A DNA stretch of 64,000 nucleotides from Brachybacterium ginsengisoli (GTDB taxonomy: Bacteria > Actinomycetota > Actinomycetes > Actinomycetales > Dermabacteraceae). How positions within the stretch are numbered: the first letter of the stretch is position 1; every line of letters starts with the position of its first letter. The translations under genes were made by a program, and so were the position numbers. The stretch lies in contig NZ_CP023564.1 of NCBI RefSeq assembly GCF_002407065.1, forward strand, positions 2,480,001 to 2,544,000, written 5' to 3'. A model generated the notes under the pieces. That model was not told where the DNA came from. It made no database searches and worked only from the letters and a program-made list of their open reading frames with translations. Shown here piece after piece: positions 16,784 to 26,283 of this stretch.

Positions 16784-18103
16784 TCAGCCCAGTTCCTTGT
16801 TCGCCGCCTTCTGGGCACGGGGCAGCGCCTCGGCGGCGTCGGTCTCGCCGCGGAACACCTCGGCGATGATCGGCAGGGCGGTGCCGGTCGCGATCGTCGA
16901 GCGGTTCCCGGTCTCCGGTCGAGCGACCGTCTCGGGGAGATCGATCATCGAGACGTCCACCCCGGCGGCGGACCAGCTCTTCTCCCAGGCACCGCGCAGA
17001 TCGCGGTGGGCGGGGATGCCGAGCCGGTTCTCCGCGAGATCCCGCTGGCCGTCGACCCCGCCGAGGAAGCGCAGCAGCTTCCCGACCGCGTCCCGGCGGT
17101 CGTCGTCGTCCGGATCCATCCCGACGACCGCGATCGCGTGCACCATCGGGAACGATCCCTCGGGACCCTCGACGGCCGGGTGGATCCCCCAGGTGAACTT
17201 CTTCCCGATCTCCTCGCTCAGCGCGTGCAGGTCGTAGGTGCCGGTCTGGAGCAGTCCCAGCTTTCCCGACTGGAAGAGCGTCCGGCACAGCTCCGGATCC
17301 TCGACCGTCTCCGTGCCCGCCGGGGCGAGATGGTCGGCGGAGAGGTCGGCGAGGTACTGCACCGCGGCGATGCCCTCCCCCGAGGCGAAGGTCATCCGTC
17401 CCTTCTCGTCCTGCCACTGCCCGCCCTGCGCGGCGATGAAGGGGCCCAGCAGCGCGGTGCGGTCCGGCTGCGCGCCGAAGCCGTGGATCGCGCGGGAGGT
17501 CGGGTCGAAGCCGTCGTCCCCGGGATGCCTGCCCTCGCCGTCCACGGTGACCGCCCGGGCGAGGTCCCGCAGCGGATCGGTCGGGGCCCCGGCCTCGAAG
17601 CTCAGGGCCGCCGCATCACCGTCGGCCTCGCCGATCAGACCTTCATGCGCCACCAGGATGCTCTGCTCCCACACCTGGGGCACGCCCCACAGCCCGTCCT
17701 CGGTCCGGTAGAGGTCGGTGGCCGCGGTCTCCCACTGCGAGGCGACGTCGCCGGCGATCTCGCCGATCTCCAGCAGATTGCCGTCAGCACGCACCTGGGC
17801 GAGGTTCGCCGTGTTCATCCAGAGCACGTCGGGCAGCTTGCCCGAGGCGACGTCGAGCGGAAGCTGGGTCCAGTAGTCGTCCCAGGTCATGACCTCGACG
17901 CCGACCTCGATGCCGGTCGACTCCGTGAACGCCTCGAGGGCTGCCTCATAGGCGCTGGCCGCGGACTCGCTCCACACCCGCATCCGGAGGGCGTCCCCGT
18001 CCTCGAGCTCCGCGGGCGCCGCGCCGGTGCAGCCCGCGAGGGCCCCGGCACCCATCACCCCCATCGCAGCGGTGGAGAGCAGGAGCTGGCGACGGGTCGG
18101 CAC
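16784..18103 (-). CDS. extracellular sugar-binding lipoprotein of an ABC importer
   Basis: 439 aa from a GTG start, 35 bases after the end of the phosphorylase gene, with an AAAGG-like site upstream. The N-terminus has an RR pair, a hydrophobic core and the lipobox LAGC, so it is a lipoprotein, perhaps Tat-exported. The mature part has the family 1 binding-protein pattern (MRVWSESAASAYEAALEAFTESTGIEV, SGKLPDVLWMN). No permease or ATPase gene is nearby, so it is an orphan component. The gene follows alpha-glucan phosphorylase on the same strand; a maltodextrin ligand is an inference. Confidence 0.88.
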   Translation of the reverse strand: MPTRRQLLLSTAAMGVMGAGALAGCTGAAPAELEDGDALRMRVWSESAASAYEAALEAFTESTGIEVGVEVMTWDDYWTQLPLDVASGKLPDVLWMNTANLAQVRADGNLLEIGEIAGDVASQWETAATDLYRTEDGLWGVPQVWEQSILVAHEGLIGEADGDAAALSFEAGAPTDPLRDLARAVTVDGEGRHPGDDGFDPTSRAIHGFGAQPDRTALLGPFIAAQGGQWQDEKGRMTFASGEGIAAVQYLADLSADHLAPAGTETVEDPELCRTLFQSGKLGLLQTGTYDLHALSEEIGKKFTWGIHPAVEGPEGSFPMVHAIAVVGMDPDDDDRRDAVGKLLRFLGGVDGQRDLAENRLGIPAHRDLRGAWEKSWSAAGVDVSMIDLPETVARPETGNRSTIATGTALPIIAEVFRGETDAAEALPRAQKAANKELG

Positions 18104-18138
18104 GGGGGCGGGCCTTTCGGACGGAGACGCAGGGCGGC

Positions 18139-20703
18139 TCAGGCGGTGGTGACCAGCCCGAGCTCGGCGCGGGAGGCGAGCACCGGATGCTGCGGGGTGA
18201 CCCGCACGGTGCAGCCCACCCGGCCGGGAGCCGACAGCGCGAAGCGGGCGGCCCAGCGGCCGTCCTCCCCACGCCGCAGCGGGATCAGCTGAGGCTCGAT
18301 GATCTCATCCTCGGCGCCGATCTCGCCGAGGACCGCCTCGACGAGCACGTCCGTGTCGCGCAGGGGGCCCAGCTCGACGTCGGCGACGAGGGTCAGCTCG
18401 CTCCCGGCGGCCACCGTGCCCTCCTGTACGCCCTCGAGGATCACCTCGCGCACAGCGACCTGTGACCAGGCCTCCTGCACCTCGGCCTTCCAGGCGGTGA
18501 ACTCGCCGGCCAGCGCCGGATCCGCGACGAAGGCCGACGCCGCGCGGGCGGCCGGCAGGTACAGATCCGTCACGTAGTCGCGGACCATGCGGGCCGCGGT
18601 GATCCGTGGCGCCACCTTGACCAGCGAGGAGCGGACCTTCGTCATCCAGCCGTGCTGCATGCCGCGGGCATCGCGCTCGTGGAACAGCGGGACGATCGAC
18701 TGCTCGAGGATCTCGTAGAGGGCATCGGCCTCGATCGCATCGCGGCGGGCCTGGTCCTCGACCTGCGCGGTGGGGATCGTCCAGCCGGCCTCGTCGTCCT
18801 TCATCTCGTCCCACCACCCGTCGGAGACGGAGAAGGTGAGGGAGCCGTTCAGGACCGCCTTCATCCCGGAAGTGCCGGAGGCCTCCTCCGGGCGGATCGG
18901 GTTGTTCAGCCACACGTCCGAGCCCGCGATCAGCACGGAGGCCATGCGGATGTCGTAGTCCGGCAGGAAGGCGATGCGGTGGCGCACCCCGTGGTCATCG
19001 GCGAACTGCACCAGCTGCTGGAGGAACTCCTTGCCGGGACGGTCCGCCGGGTGGGACTTGCCGGCGACCACGATCTGCACGGGGCGCTCCGGATCCAGGA
19101 GGATCCGCTTGAGCCGCTCCGGGTCCGAGAGCATCAGGGTCAGGCGCTTGTACGTCGAGACTCGACGCGCGAAGCCGATGGTCAGGGCGTTCGGGTCGAG
19201 GATGTGATCGGTCCAGGCGAGCTCGGCCTCGTCGGCGCCGCGCCGCAGCCAGGAGTCCTTCACGTGCCGGCGCGCCATGGCCACCAGGTCCGCGCGCAGC
19301 CCGTCGCGGGTCTCCGTGAGCTCGTGGTCGGTGAGCGTGGACAGGGCGCTCCAGTCGGTCAGGGAGGAGATGTCCACGTCCCCGAGCGCCTTCTTGTAGA
19401 GGTCGTCCATGGGCGCGGAGATCCAGGTGCGGCGGTGCACACCGTTGGTGACCGAGCCGATCGGCACCTCCGGGACGTCGAAGCCGGGGTAGAGGTCCTG
19501 GAACATGGCCCGCGAGACGGCGCCGTGCAGCTTCGCGACGCCGTTGGAGCGCTGGGCGATGCGGAAGCCCAGCTGGGCCATGTTGAACACGTCCCCGCCC
19601 TCCTCGATGCCGAGGGCCAGGGCGGCCTCGACCGGCAGCGAGGGGATCAGATGGGACAGGCCCGACCCGTCGGCGTCGAGGTAGGAGCGCAGCTGGGAGG
19701 CGTCGAAGCGGTCGATGCCGGCGGGCACCGGGGTGTGCGTGGTGAAGACGGTGCCGGCGCGCACCTCGGCGACCGCCTCGGAGAAGCCGGCGCCGGACTG
19801 CATCCGACGGCCCACGCGCTCGAGGCCCGAGAAGCCGGCGTGGCCCTCGTTGAGGTGGAACACGGTCGGGGCCGGAGCGCCCACCAGCGCGCTGTACGCC
19901 TCGACGGCGCGGACGCCGCCGATGCCGAGGACGATCTCCTGCACGATCCGGTGCTCGTGATCACCGCCGTAGAGCCGGTCAGTGATCTGACGCGCCTGCT
20001 CGTCGTTGGATCCGACGTTCGTGTCCAGCAGCAGCAGCGGCACCCGACCCACCTGCGCCGTCCACACCGCGATCGCGACCTCGCGGCCGCCCGGCAGGGA
20101 GACGGACACCGTGAGCTGCTCGCCCGCTCCGTCGAGGACGGGCTCGACGGGGAGCTCCGCGGGGTCGTTGAGGCGGTACTCCTCCTGCTGCCAGCCGCTG
20201 CGGTCCAGCGACTGGGAGAAGTAGCCCCACTGGTAGAGCAGGCCCACCGCGGTCAGCGGCACGCCGAGGTCCGAGGCGGACTTCAGATGATCGCCCGCGA
20301 GGATGCCCAGGCCGCCGGAGTAGATGGGCAGGGTGGGGGTGATGCCGAACTCCATGGAGAAGTAGGCGATCGAGGCTCCGCCGTCGCTCCCCTGCGCTCC
20401 GGCGGCGGTGCGCTGGAACCAGCGGCCGGAGTCGAGGTAGGTGCGCAGATCGCCGACCTCCGCGCGCATCCGGGCCAGGAAGGACTCGTCCCGAGCCGCC
20501 TCGGCGAGGCGACCGGCAGACACCTGCGGGAGCATCGCGATGGGGTTCTCACCGCTGGCCGCGAACACGGCCGGATCGAGAGAGCGGAACAGATCGGCGG
20601 CCTGCCGGCGCCAGGTCCAGCGGAGGTTCAGCGCAAGATCGCGCAGGGGCGCGAGGGCGTCCGGGAGATCGGACGCGACCGTGATCGTGGAGAGCGGCTT
20701 CAT
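18139..20703 (-). CDS. glgP: alpha-glucan phosphorylase, short actinobacterial type
   Basis: 854 aa, like Mycobacterium Rv1328. It releases glucose 1-phosphate from glycogen or maltodextrin. N-terminal RDLALNLRWTWRRQAADLF is typical of this subfamily. The PLP-lysine region EASGTSGMKAVLNGSL and DGWWDEM follow. Further family segments are HLNEGHAGF, VTNGVHRRTWI, RRVSTYKRLTLML and VVAGKSHPAD. The ATG at 20703 sits 7 bases after TACCTT. The sugar-binding lipoprotein gene follows on the same strand after 35 bases and may be cotranscribed. Confidence 0.95.
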   Translation of the reverse strand: MKPLSTITVASDLPDALAPLRDLALNLRWTWRRQAADLFRSLDPAVFAASGENPIAMLPQVSAGRLAEAARDESFLARMRAEVGDLRTYLDSGRWFQRTAAGAQGSDGGASIAYFSMEFGITPTLPIYSGGLGILAGDHLKSASDLGVPLTAVGLLYQWGYFSQSLDRSGWQQEEYRLNDPAELPVEPVLDGAGEQLTVSVSLPGGREVAIAVWTAQVGRVPLLLLDTNVGSNDEQARQITDRLYGGDHEHRIVQEIVLGIGGVRAVEAYSALVGAPAPTVFHLNEGHAGFSGLERVGRRMQSGAGFSEAVAEVRAGTVFTTHTPVPAGIDRFDASQLRSYLDADGSGLSHLIPSLPVEAALALGIEEGGDVFNMAQLGFRIAQRSNGVAKLHGAVSRAMFQDLYPGFDVPEVPIGSVTNGVHRRTWISAPMDDLYKKALGDVDISSLTDWSALSTLTDHELTETRDGLRADLVAMARRHVKDSWLRRGADEAELAWTDHILDPNALTIGFARRVSTYKRLTLMLSDPERLKRILLDPERPVQIVVAGKSHPADRPGKEFLQQLVQFADDHGVRHRIAFLPDYDIRMASVLIAGSDVWLNNPIRPEEASGTSGMKAVLNGSLTFSVSDGWWDEMKDDEAGWTIPTAQVEDQARRDAIEADALYEILEQSIVPLFHERDARGMQHGWMTKVRSSLVKVAPRITAARMVRDYVTDLYLPAARAASAFVADPALAGEFTAWKAEVQEAWSQVAVREVILEGVQEGTVAAGSELTLVADVELGPLRDTDVLVEAVLGEIGAEDEIIEPQLIPLRRGEDGRWAARFALSAPGRVGCTVRVTPQHPVLASRAELGLVTTA

Positions 20704-20710
20704 GGCTCAT

Positions 20711-20716
20711 AAGGTA
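20711..20716 (-). promoter_or_regulatory. -10 element for glgP
   Basis: TACCTT on the minus strand, 7 bases before the ATG at 20703. Confidence 0.6.
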
Positions 20717-20956
20717 CCCGAACCAGGGGGTCCGGAACGCAGCGGCCCAGCGCTGCGCCGGCGACGGTCCTGATCGTCGATATAGGAGCCTCACCAGGGA
20801 CGATGGATGTTCACGAAGAGTTCGTCGACCGGTGGTCGGGGCCCTTCGGCGGGCCTGTCCCGCCAAGGTCCCGCGAGCGGGGCATCCGCCTGCGACAATG
20901 GTCCTCCGCCGTGGGGCGGTGGACTGATCTGAGCTGGAAGTGCACGGAGGGGCCCG

Positions 20957-22501
20957 ATGGCGAGCGTTGCAGGGACCGGGGAGCTGCCGGCCATCCCGGA
21001 GGACACGATCGACCTCGGGGAGAGGCTCGATCCGATCCGGACGCTGCTGCGGCGCACGGCCGCCGGGGACGAGCGCGCCGCCGCCGCGCTGGTCGACGTG
21101 CTCGGCCCGCGCATCCACGGGCTCGCCGTCCACGTCACCGGGTCCTCCGCCCGAGCGGAGAAGCTCACCGTATCCGTGCTCCGCTCCTGCCTGCGGGATG
21201 CCGGGGATCTCGCCGCCAGCGGTCTGCCGGGAGAGGCGGCCGTGCTGGACCGCGCCCGTCGCGCCGCGGTGGCGACCCGTCCTACCGGGGACGTCCGCTC
21301 CCTCGCCGGTCCGGGGCCGGTCGCCGACCGCACCAGCGATCGTCGGGAGATCGAGGTGCTCCGCGTGCTGCTGGAGCTCCCGCTCGCCCAGCGCGCCCTG
21401 GTCGAGTCCGCGGCCCAGGGCCGCTTCGCCTACTCCGGCGCCGACCGTCAGCAGGCGGCGCTGACCATCTCCCGGATGCTCGATGCCCTGGTTCCCTTCG
21501 GCGGCCCCGAGGATGCCGAGACCCGCGGTCTGAGCTCCCTGGACGCCCTCGCCCTCGCCGATGCGGGCGAACGGCTGCGCCTGCGGGAGCTCACCCGTTC
21601 TCCGGAGACCGCCGGCATCCATCGTCATGCGATCGAGGCGGCCGCGCGCCTGGCCCTGCTCACCGCCGTCCCGCCCTCCCGTGACCTGCGGATCGCGGTG
21701 CTCGAGGGTTTCGGCGATCGCTCCCGACCGGCGCAGTCCGTCCTGGCTCCGCGCGGGCCCGCCCCGTCCGAGCCCGAGACCGCCTACAGCGGCAGCTACT
21801 CGACCCCCGTGCTCGGCACCGACACCCAGCGCCGCGTGGTCGGTCCCCCGCCACAGGCCGGAGGGCCCCACGGCAGCGCCACGGAGCTGTCGGCGCTCTC
21901 GCCGCCGACCCCCGACTCCGCCGCCCTGCCGCCCCGCGGCGCGCAGGACTCCTCCGCCGCCCCGGCTTTCGCCTTCCGCTCGAGCGACGAGAAGACCCGC
22001 TCACGGCGCGATCGGCGTCGGGAGAAGCAGCGGGCACGGGCGGGCACCCGGCGCGTGCCGTGGATCTCCCGATCGCTCGCCGCCCTCTCCCTGATCGCCG
22101 CGCTGGTCCTGGGCGGGCTCCTCTGGGACAGCCATCGTCGGCTCGAGGCGTCCGAGTCCTTCTCCGACGCCTGGGCCGATCGCAGCATGGCCGCCGACGC
22201 CCAGCTCGTCCCCGGGACCAGCGACAACGGCACCTGGCAGGCGGTCCTGACCGACGACGGGCTCGTGCTGCGCGCCGAGGGCGTCACCGGCTGGGACGGC
22301 GAGGTGCTCGAGCTGTGGGGCGAGGCCGATGGCACGACCCACAGCCTCGGCGTGCTCGACCTCTCCGCCGACGGCACGATCGAGTTCACCTCGGGCGAGA
22401 GCGTCCAGCGCCTCGTCGTGACCCGCGAGATGTCACCGGGCAACGAGTCCGGCTCCCCCTCCTCCCGGGTGGTCGCCGATCTCGACCCGGAGGGCACCTG
22501 A
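20957..22501 (+). CDS. sigma-like domain fused to membrane helix and RskA-like anti-sigma domain
   Basis: 514 aa; GGAGG 6 bases upstream supports the start. Residues about 25-75 resemble ECF sigma region 2 (LLRRTAAGDERAAAALVD, then a GLAVHVTGSSARAEKLT segment like the region 2.1-2.2 helices). Residues about 130-180 resemble region 4 (LPLAQRALVESAAQG...), but the recognition helix is poor. A low-complexity Pro/Ala/Ser linker and a basic stretch lead to one membrane helix (about 371-390). The external C-terminus resembles the RskA anti-sigma-K domain (VLELWGEADGTTHSLGVLDL, VVTREMSP). Sigma and anti-sigma are normally separate genes. Inference: a degenerate sigma locked to the membrane, acting as regulator rather than as a true sigma. 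The 253 bases upstream hold no other gene I can support. Confidence 0.7.
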   Translation: MASVAGTGELPAIPEDTIDLGERLDPIRTLLRRTAAGDERAAAALVDVLGPRIHGLAVHVTGSSARAEKLTVSVLRSCLRDAGDLAASGLPGEAAVLDRARRAAVATRPTGDVRSLAGPGPVADRTSDRREIEVLRVLLELPLAQRALVESAAQGRFAYSGADRQQAALTISRMLDALVPFGGPEDAETRGLSSLDALALADAGERLRLRELTRSPETAGIHRHAIEAAARLALLTAVPPSRDLRIAVLEGFGDRSRPAQSVLAPRGPAPSEPETAYSGSYSTPVLGTDTQRRVVGPPPQAGGPHGSATELSALSPPTPDSAALPPRGAQDSSAAPAFAFRSSDEKTRSRRDRRREKQRARAGTRRVPWISRSLAALSLIAALVLGGLLWDSHRRLEASESFSDAWADRSMAADAQLVPGTSDNGTWQAVLTDDGLVLRAEGVTGWDGEVLELWGEADGTTHSLGVLDLSADGTIEFTSGESVQRLVVTREMSPGNESGSPSSRVVADLDPEGT

Positions 22502-22515
22502 GCCCCGCCCCCGAG

Positions 22516-22561
22516 ACCCGACGGACCCCCGCACGCCGAGGCGTGCGGGGGTCCGTCGGGT
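22516..22561. terminator. bidirectional hairpin between convergent genes
   Basis: Perfect 21-base arms at 22516-22536 and 22541-22561 with a CGAG loop. It lies between the stops of the sigma/anti-sigma fusion gene and ettA, so it can end both transcripts. It is the strongest hairpin in the window. Confidence 0.9.
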
Positions 22562-22571
22562 CCGGGCCGGC

Positions 22572-24254
22572 TCAGTCGCGGGTGAGGCGACGGTAGGTCA
22601 CGCGGTGGGGACGCGCGGCGTCCTCACCCAGGCGGGAGACCTTGTTCTGCTGGTAGGACTCGAAGTTGCCCTCGAACCAGTACCAGTTCGACGGGTTCTC
22701 CTCGGTGCCCTCGTAGGCCAGGATGTGGGTCGCGACCCGGTCCAGGAACCAGCGGTCGTGGGAGACGACCACGGCGCAGCCCGGGAACTCCAGCAGCGCG
22801 TTCTCGAGCGAGCCGAGCGTCTGGACGTCCAGGTCGTTGGTGGGCTCATCGAGCAGCAGCACGTTGCCGCCCTGCTTGAGGGTCAGCGCGAGGTTCAGGC
22901 GGTTGCGCTCGCCGCCGGAGAGGATCCCGGCCTTCTTCTGCTGGTCCGGGCCCTTGAAGCCGAACTGCGAGACGTAGGCGCGCGAGGGGATCTCGACCTT
23001 GCCGACCTGGATGAAGTCCAGACCGTCGGAGACGACCTCCCAGAGGTTCTTGTCCGGATCGATGTTCTCGCGGTTCTGGTCGACGTAGCTGATCTGGACC
23101 GACTTGCCGACCTTCAGCTCGCCCTCGTCCAGAGGCTCGAGGCCCACCATGGTCTTGAACAGCGTGGTCTTGCCGACGCCGTTGGGGCCGATGACGCCAA
23201 CGATGCCGTTGGGCGGCAGGGTGAAGGAGAGCCCGTCGATGAGGATCCGCTCGCCGAAGCCCTTCTTGAGGTCCTTGGCGTCGATCACCTGGTTGCCCAG
23301 CCGCGGGCCGGGCGGGATGGTGATCTCCTCGAAGTCGAGCTTGCGGGTCTTCTCCGCCTCCGCGGCCATCTCCTCGTAGCGGGCCAGACGGGACTTGGAC
23401 TTCGCCTGACGGCCCTTGGCGTTGGACCGCACCCACTCCAGCTCCTCCTTGAGGCGCTTGGCGAGCTTCTGGTCCTTCTTGCCCTGGACGGTGAGGCGCT
23501 CCTCCTTCTTCTCCAGGTAGGTGGAGTAGTTGCCCTCGTAGGGGTAGAGGTGGCCGCGGTCGACCTCGGCGATCCACTGGGCCACGTGGTCCAGGAAGTA
23601 CCGGTCGTGGGTCACGGCGATGACGGCGCCCTCGTACTGCTGGAGGTGCTGCTCGAGCCAGAGCACGCTCTCGGCGTCGAGGTGGTTGGTCGGCTCGTCC
23701 AGCAGCAGCAGGTCGGGCTTCTCCAGCAGCAGCTTGCACAGCGCCACGCGGCGGCGCTCACCACCGGAGAGGTGGGTGACCTTCTCGTCGCCGGGCGGGC
23801 AGCGCAGGGCGTCCATCGCCTGCTCGAGCTGGGAGTCGAGGTCCCAGCCGTTCGCCGCGTCGATGTCGGTCTGGAGGGTGCCCATCTCGGCCATCAGCGC
23901 ATCGAAGTCCGCGTCCGGCTCAGCCATCTCCTCGCCGATCGCGTTGAAGCGCTGCACCTTCTGGAACAGCTCGCCCATGCCCTCCTGGACGTTCTCCAGG
24001 ACGGTCTTGGACTCGTCCAGCGGCGGCTCCTGGAGCAGGATGCCCACGCTGTAGCCGGGCGAGAGCTTGGCCTCGCCGTTGCTGGGGGTGTCCAGGCCGG
24101 CCATGATCTTGAGGATGGTCGACTTGCCGGCGCCGTTGGGGCCGACCATGCCGATCTTCGCGCCCGGGTAGAAGCTCATGGAGACGTCATCGAGGATGAC
24201 CTTGTCGCCCACGGCCTTCCGGGCCTTGTACATGGTGTAGATGAACTCTGCCAA
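22572..24254 (-). CDS. ettA: energy-dependent translational throttle protein EttA
   Basis: 560 aa from a TTG at 24254, chosen because homologues begin (M)AEFIYTMYKARK and AGGAA lies 8 bases upstream; an in-frame GTG at 24293 would add 13 residues. This is an ABC-F protein with two ATPase domains: Walker A VGPNGAGKST and IGPNGVGKTT, signatures LSGGERRR and LSGGERNR, Walker B LLLDEPTNHLD and LLLDEPTNDLD. The linker between them is the long charged ABC-F helix region (KKDQKLAKRLKEELEWVRSN). It binds the ribosomal E site and gates entry into elongation according to ATP/ADP. No membrane domain. Confidence 0.95.
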   Translation of the reverse strand: MAEFIYTMYKARKAVGDKVILDDVSMSFYPGAKIGMVGPNGAGKSTILKIMAGLDTPSNGEAKLSPGYSVGILLQEPPLDESKTVLENVQEGMGELFQKVQRFNAIGEEMAEPDADFDALMAEMGTLQTDIDAANGWDLDSQLEQAMDALRCPPGDEKVTHLSGGERRRVALCKLLLEKPDLLLLDEPTNHLDAESVLWLEQHLQQYEGAVIAVTHDRYFLDHVAQWIAEVDRGHLYPYEGNYSTYLEKKEERLTVQGKKDQKLAKRLKEELEWVRSNAKGRQAKSKSRLARYEEMAAEAEKTRKLDFEEITIPPGPRLGNQVIDAKDLKKGFGERILIDGLSFTLPPNGIVGVIGPNGVGKTTLFKTMVGLEPLDEGELKVGKSVQISYVDQNRENIDPDKNLWEVVSDGLDFIQVGKVEIPSRAYVSQFGFKGPDQQKKAGILSGGERNRLNLALTLKQGGNVLLLDEPTNDLDVQTLGSLENALLEFPGCAVVVSHDRWFLDRVATHILAYEGTEENPSNWYWFEGNFESYQQNKVSRLGEDAARPHRVTYRRLTRD

Positions 24255-24372
24255 CTCGTGTTCCTGTTCGGAGAGGGGTCCGGGGATTCTCACCGGCGCG
24301 CCCTGGCAGGGCGCCGCACGGGATGTGTCGCAGTGACCGACTCTACCCCGCTCGCGCCTGCTCGACGCCCCG

Positions 24373-25056
24373 TCAGTCCAGCGGGACGCCGCGGGCGGTC
24401 AGCACCCGGCGGGCGATGTCCGCGCCGTGCTCCGCGCCGCCGTCGCCGTTGCGCGGCCACAGATGGGCGTCGATGCCGAGCGCCTTCGCGGCCTCGACGT
24501 TCTCCTCGCGGTCGTCGAAGAAGATCACCGCCGAGGGGATCGACACTCCCCCGGTCTCGTGGGCGAGGACGTCCAGCAGCAGGTCGTAGATCTCGCGGTC
24601 GGGCTTGACCGTCCGCTCCTCCCCCGAGATGACGGCGAGGGTGAAGGCCTCGAACCAGTCCGCGCGGCGCACCGCCTCGCCGAAGGACTCCGAGGCGTTG
24701 GAGAGCAGGGCCAGGCGCACCTGGTTGCGGGCGAGGTCGTGGATGAGGGTGCGCGAGGCGGGGTCCAGGCGCAGGAAGTAGCGGTTGTCCGCGGCCTGCA
24801 CCTCGGTGACCTCGTCCTCGGAGAGCTGGTCGACGCCGACGGCGGCGGCGACCGCGCCCCAGTACTCGGCGGCGCTCACGGCGCCGCGGTCGTAGGCGGC
24901 GCGCTCGCTCCACAGCGCGTCGGCGAGCGCGTCGGCGTCGCCGCCCAGCAGCTCACGGACGTCCGGCACCGGGTCGTGACCGGCGCTCAGGACCCCGCCG
25001 AAGTCGAAGACGACGGTGGGCTTGGGGGGTGTGCGGCGACGATTCTTCTTGCTCAT
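24373..25056 (-). CDS. HAD-superfamily hydrolase, subfamily IA
   Basis: 227 aa. Motif I is FDFGGVLS: the nucleophile Asp18 is present, but the usual second Asp two residues on is Gly20, as in the 'DFGGVL' branch that includes phosphatase-like and dehalogenase-like members. Motif II LLSNAS, motif III Lys in TVKPD, motif IV FFDDREENV. The cap at about residues 35-110 is helical. The start overlaps the stop of the PDZ protease gene (ATGA), so they are cotranscribed. A basic N-terminus (MSKKNRRR) precedes the fold. Substrate unknown; a sugar phosphate or nucleotide phosphatase is possible. Confidence 0.88.
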   Translation of the reverse strand: MSKKNRRRTPPKPTVVFDFGGVLSAGHDPVPDVRELLGGDADALADALWSERAAYDRGAVSAAEYWGAVAAAVGVDQLSEDEVTEVQAADNRYFLRLDPASRTLIHDLARNQVRLALLSNASESFGEAVRRADWFEAFTLAVISGEERTVKPDREIYDLLLDVLAHETGGVSIPSAVIFFDDREENVEAAKALGIDAHLWPRNGDGGAEHGADIARRVLTARGVPLD

Positions 25057-26186
25057 CGGGTGGTCACGTCCTCACAGGTGGGAAGGCCTTCGGTGCTGCC
25101 GGTGTCGGCGATGGTCTCGGTGGCGGTCAGGGCGTCCGCGAAGGTGGAGACCGCGACGACGTCGAGTCCGTCGGGCTCGTTGCCGACCACCTCGTCGCAG
25201 TTCGCACTGGGTGCCAGGAAGTACTCGGCCTCGGAGTCCGCGGCGCCGACCATCTTCTGGCGGATCCCGCCGATGGGCCCGACCTCGCCGTCGTCGGAGA
25301 TGGTGCCGGTGCCGGCGATGCGATGGCCCCCGGTCAGGGCGCCCGGGGTCAGCTCGTCGTAGACGGAGAGGGAGAAGATCATGCCGGCGCTCGGGCCGCC
25401 GATGCCGCCCACCGAGATGTCCACGTCCATCGGGAACTCATGGCCGGCCGCGAGCACCACGCCCATCCGCGCGACGCCGTCCTCCTCCTTCGTGGGCACC
25501 TCGAGCTGGACCTCCTCGCCGTCTCGGCGGACGGTCATCGGGACCTTCTCGCCGGCAGGGACCTTCTCGATCAGCCGCTGATAGCCCGCGACGTCGGCCG
25601 CCGTCTCGCCGTCGACGGAGACGATCACGTCACCGCCCTTCAGGACGTCCTCGGCGGCGCCGCCGGACTCGACCCCGGCGATCATCACCACGTCCTGGTA
25701 GTCGATCCCCAGCTCGTCCAGGGCCACGGCGACGGCGCCCTGCTGCGAGGTGCTCATCGCCGCGGAGTTGACCAGCGTGGTCTGCTCCTTGGTCTGGTCC
25801 TCGGGGAAGACCGCCTCCCGGGGCAGCACCATCTTGGAGCTGTCGAACCAGGCCGCCACGACCTCCGTCGGCGTGACCCGATAGCCGGGGCCGCCGTCCA
25901 CGGAGACGGTCGTCATCATCAGCGCGCCGTCCGTGGGGTGGGTCTCGGCGCCGTCGATCGCCAGGATCTGCTCGTCCTCGTAGTCACCGAGCACATCGAT
26001 CGCCGGGCCCGGACGTTCGATGACATAGGGCACGGGCAGCAGCGTGCCCCCCAGGATCAGCACGCAGAGGACCACCAGCGAGGTCAGGGCCACCGCCGGG
26101 CGGGCGAACTGGGCGTCGTCGATCGCGCGGGTGATCAGCGCGCGCGCTCGACGAGGTCGGTCGGGTCGGGTGGGGGCTTCGGTCAC
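25053..26186 (-). CDS. membrane PDZ-domain protease with Lon-type catalytic domain
   Basis: 377 aa from a GTG at 26186. A CACAAT hexamer 6 bases upstream supports that start, and the longer open frame upstream is a shadow. One membrane helix (about residues 31-52, VALTSLVVLCVLILGGTLL) is followed by an extracytoplasmic region, a PDZ domain (ESGGAAEDVLKGGDVIVSVDG, about 195-260) and a Lon-type C-terminal domain with the catalytic Ser in GGPSAGMIF and the Lys in IRQKMVGAA. This is the YlbL architecture of Actinobacteria and Firmicutes, a membrane protease. It precedes and overlaps the HAD gene. Confidence 0.92.
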   Translation of the reverse strand: MTEAPTRPDRPRRARALITRAIDDAQFARPAVALTSLVVLCVLILGGTLLPVPYVIERPGPAIDVLGDYEDEQILAIDGAETHPTDGALMMTTVSVDGGPGYRVTPTEVVAAWFDSSKMVLPREAVFPEDQTKEQTTLVNSAAMSTSQQGAVAVALDELGIDYQDVVMIAGVESGGAAEDVLKGGDVIVSVDGETAADVAGYQRLIEKVPAGEKVPMTVRRDGEEVQLEVPTKEEDGVARMGVVLAAGHEFPMDVDISVGGIGGPSAGMIFSLSVYDELTPGALTGGHRIAGTGTISDDGEVGPIGGIRQKMVGAADSEAEYFLAPSANCDEVVGNEPDGLDVVAVSTFADALTATETIADTGSTEGLPTCEDVTTR

Positions 26187-26283
26187 CCCGACATTGTGCC
26201 CCACCCTGAGCCGACCCCCAGGAGGGATCGGTAGGCTGGATGCCCCACGGACTGCTGGAGCCCACGAACTGCTGGAGGTGGCC

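Noticed and set aside
20704-20956. Gene or RNA in the 253-base gap before the sigma/RskA fusion gene
   Set aside because: An open frame from 20803 reads through into the gene in another frame with no family match; no tRNA or other RNA pattern is seen.
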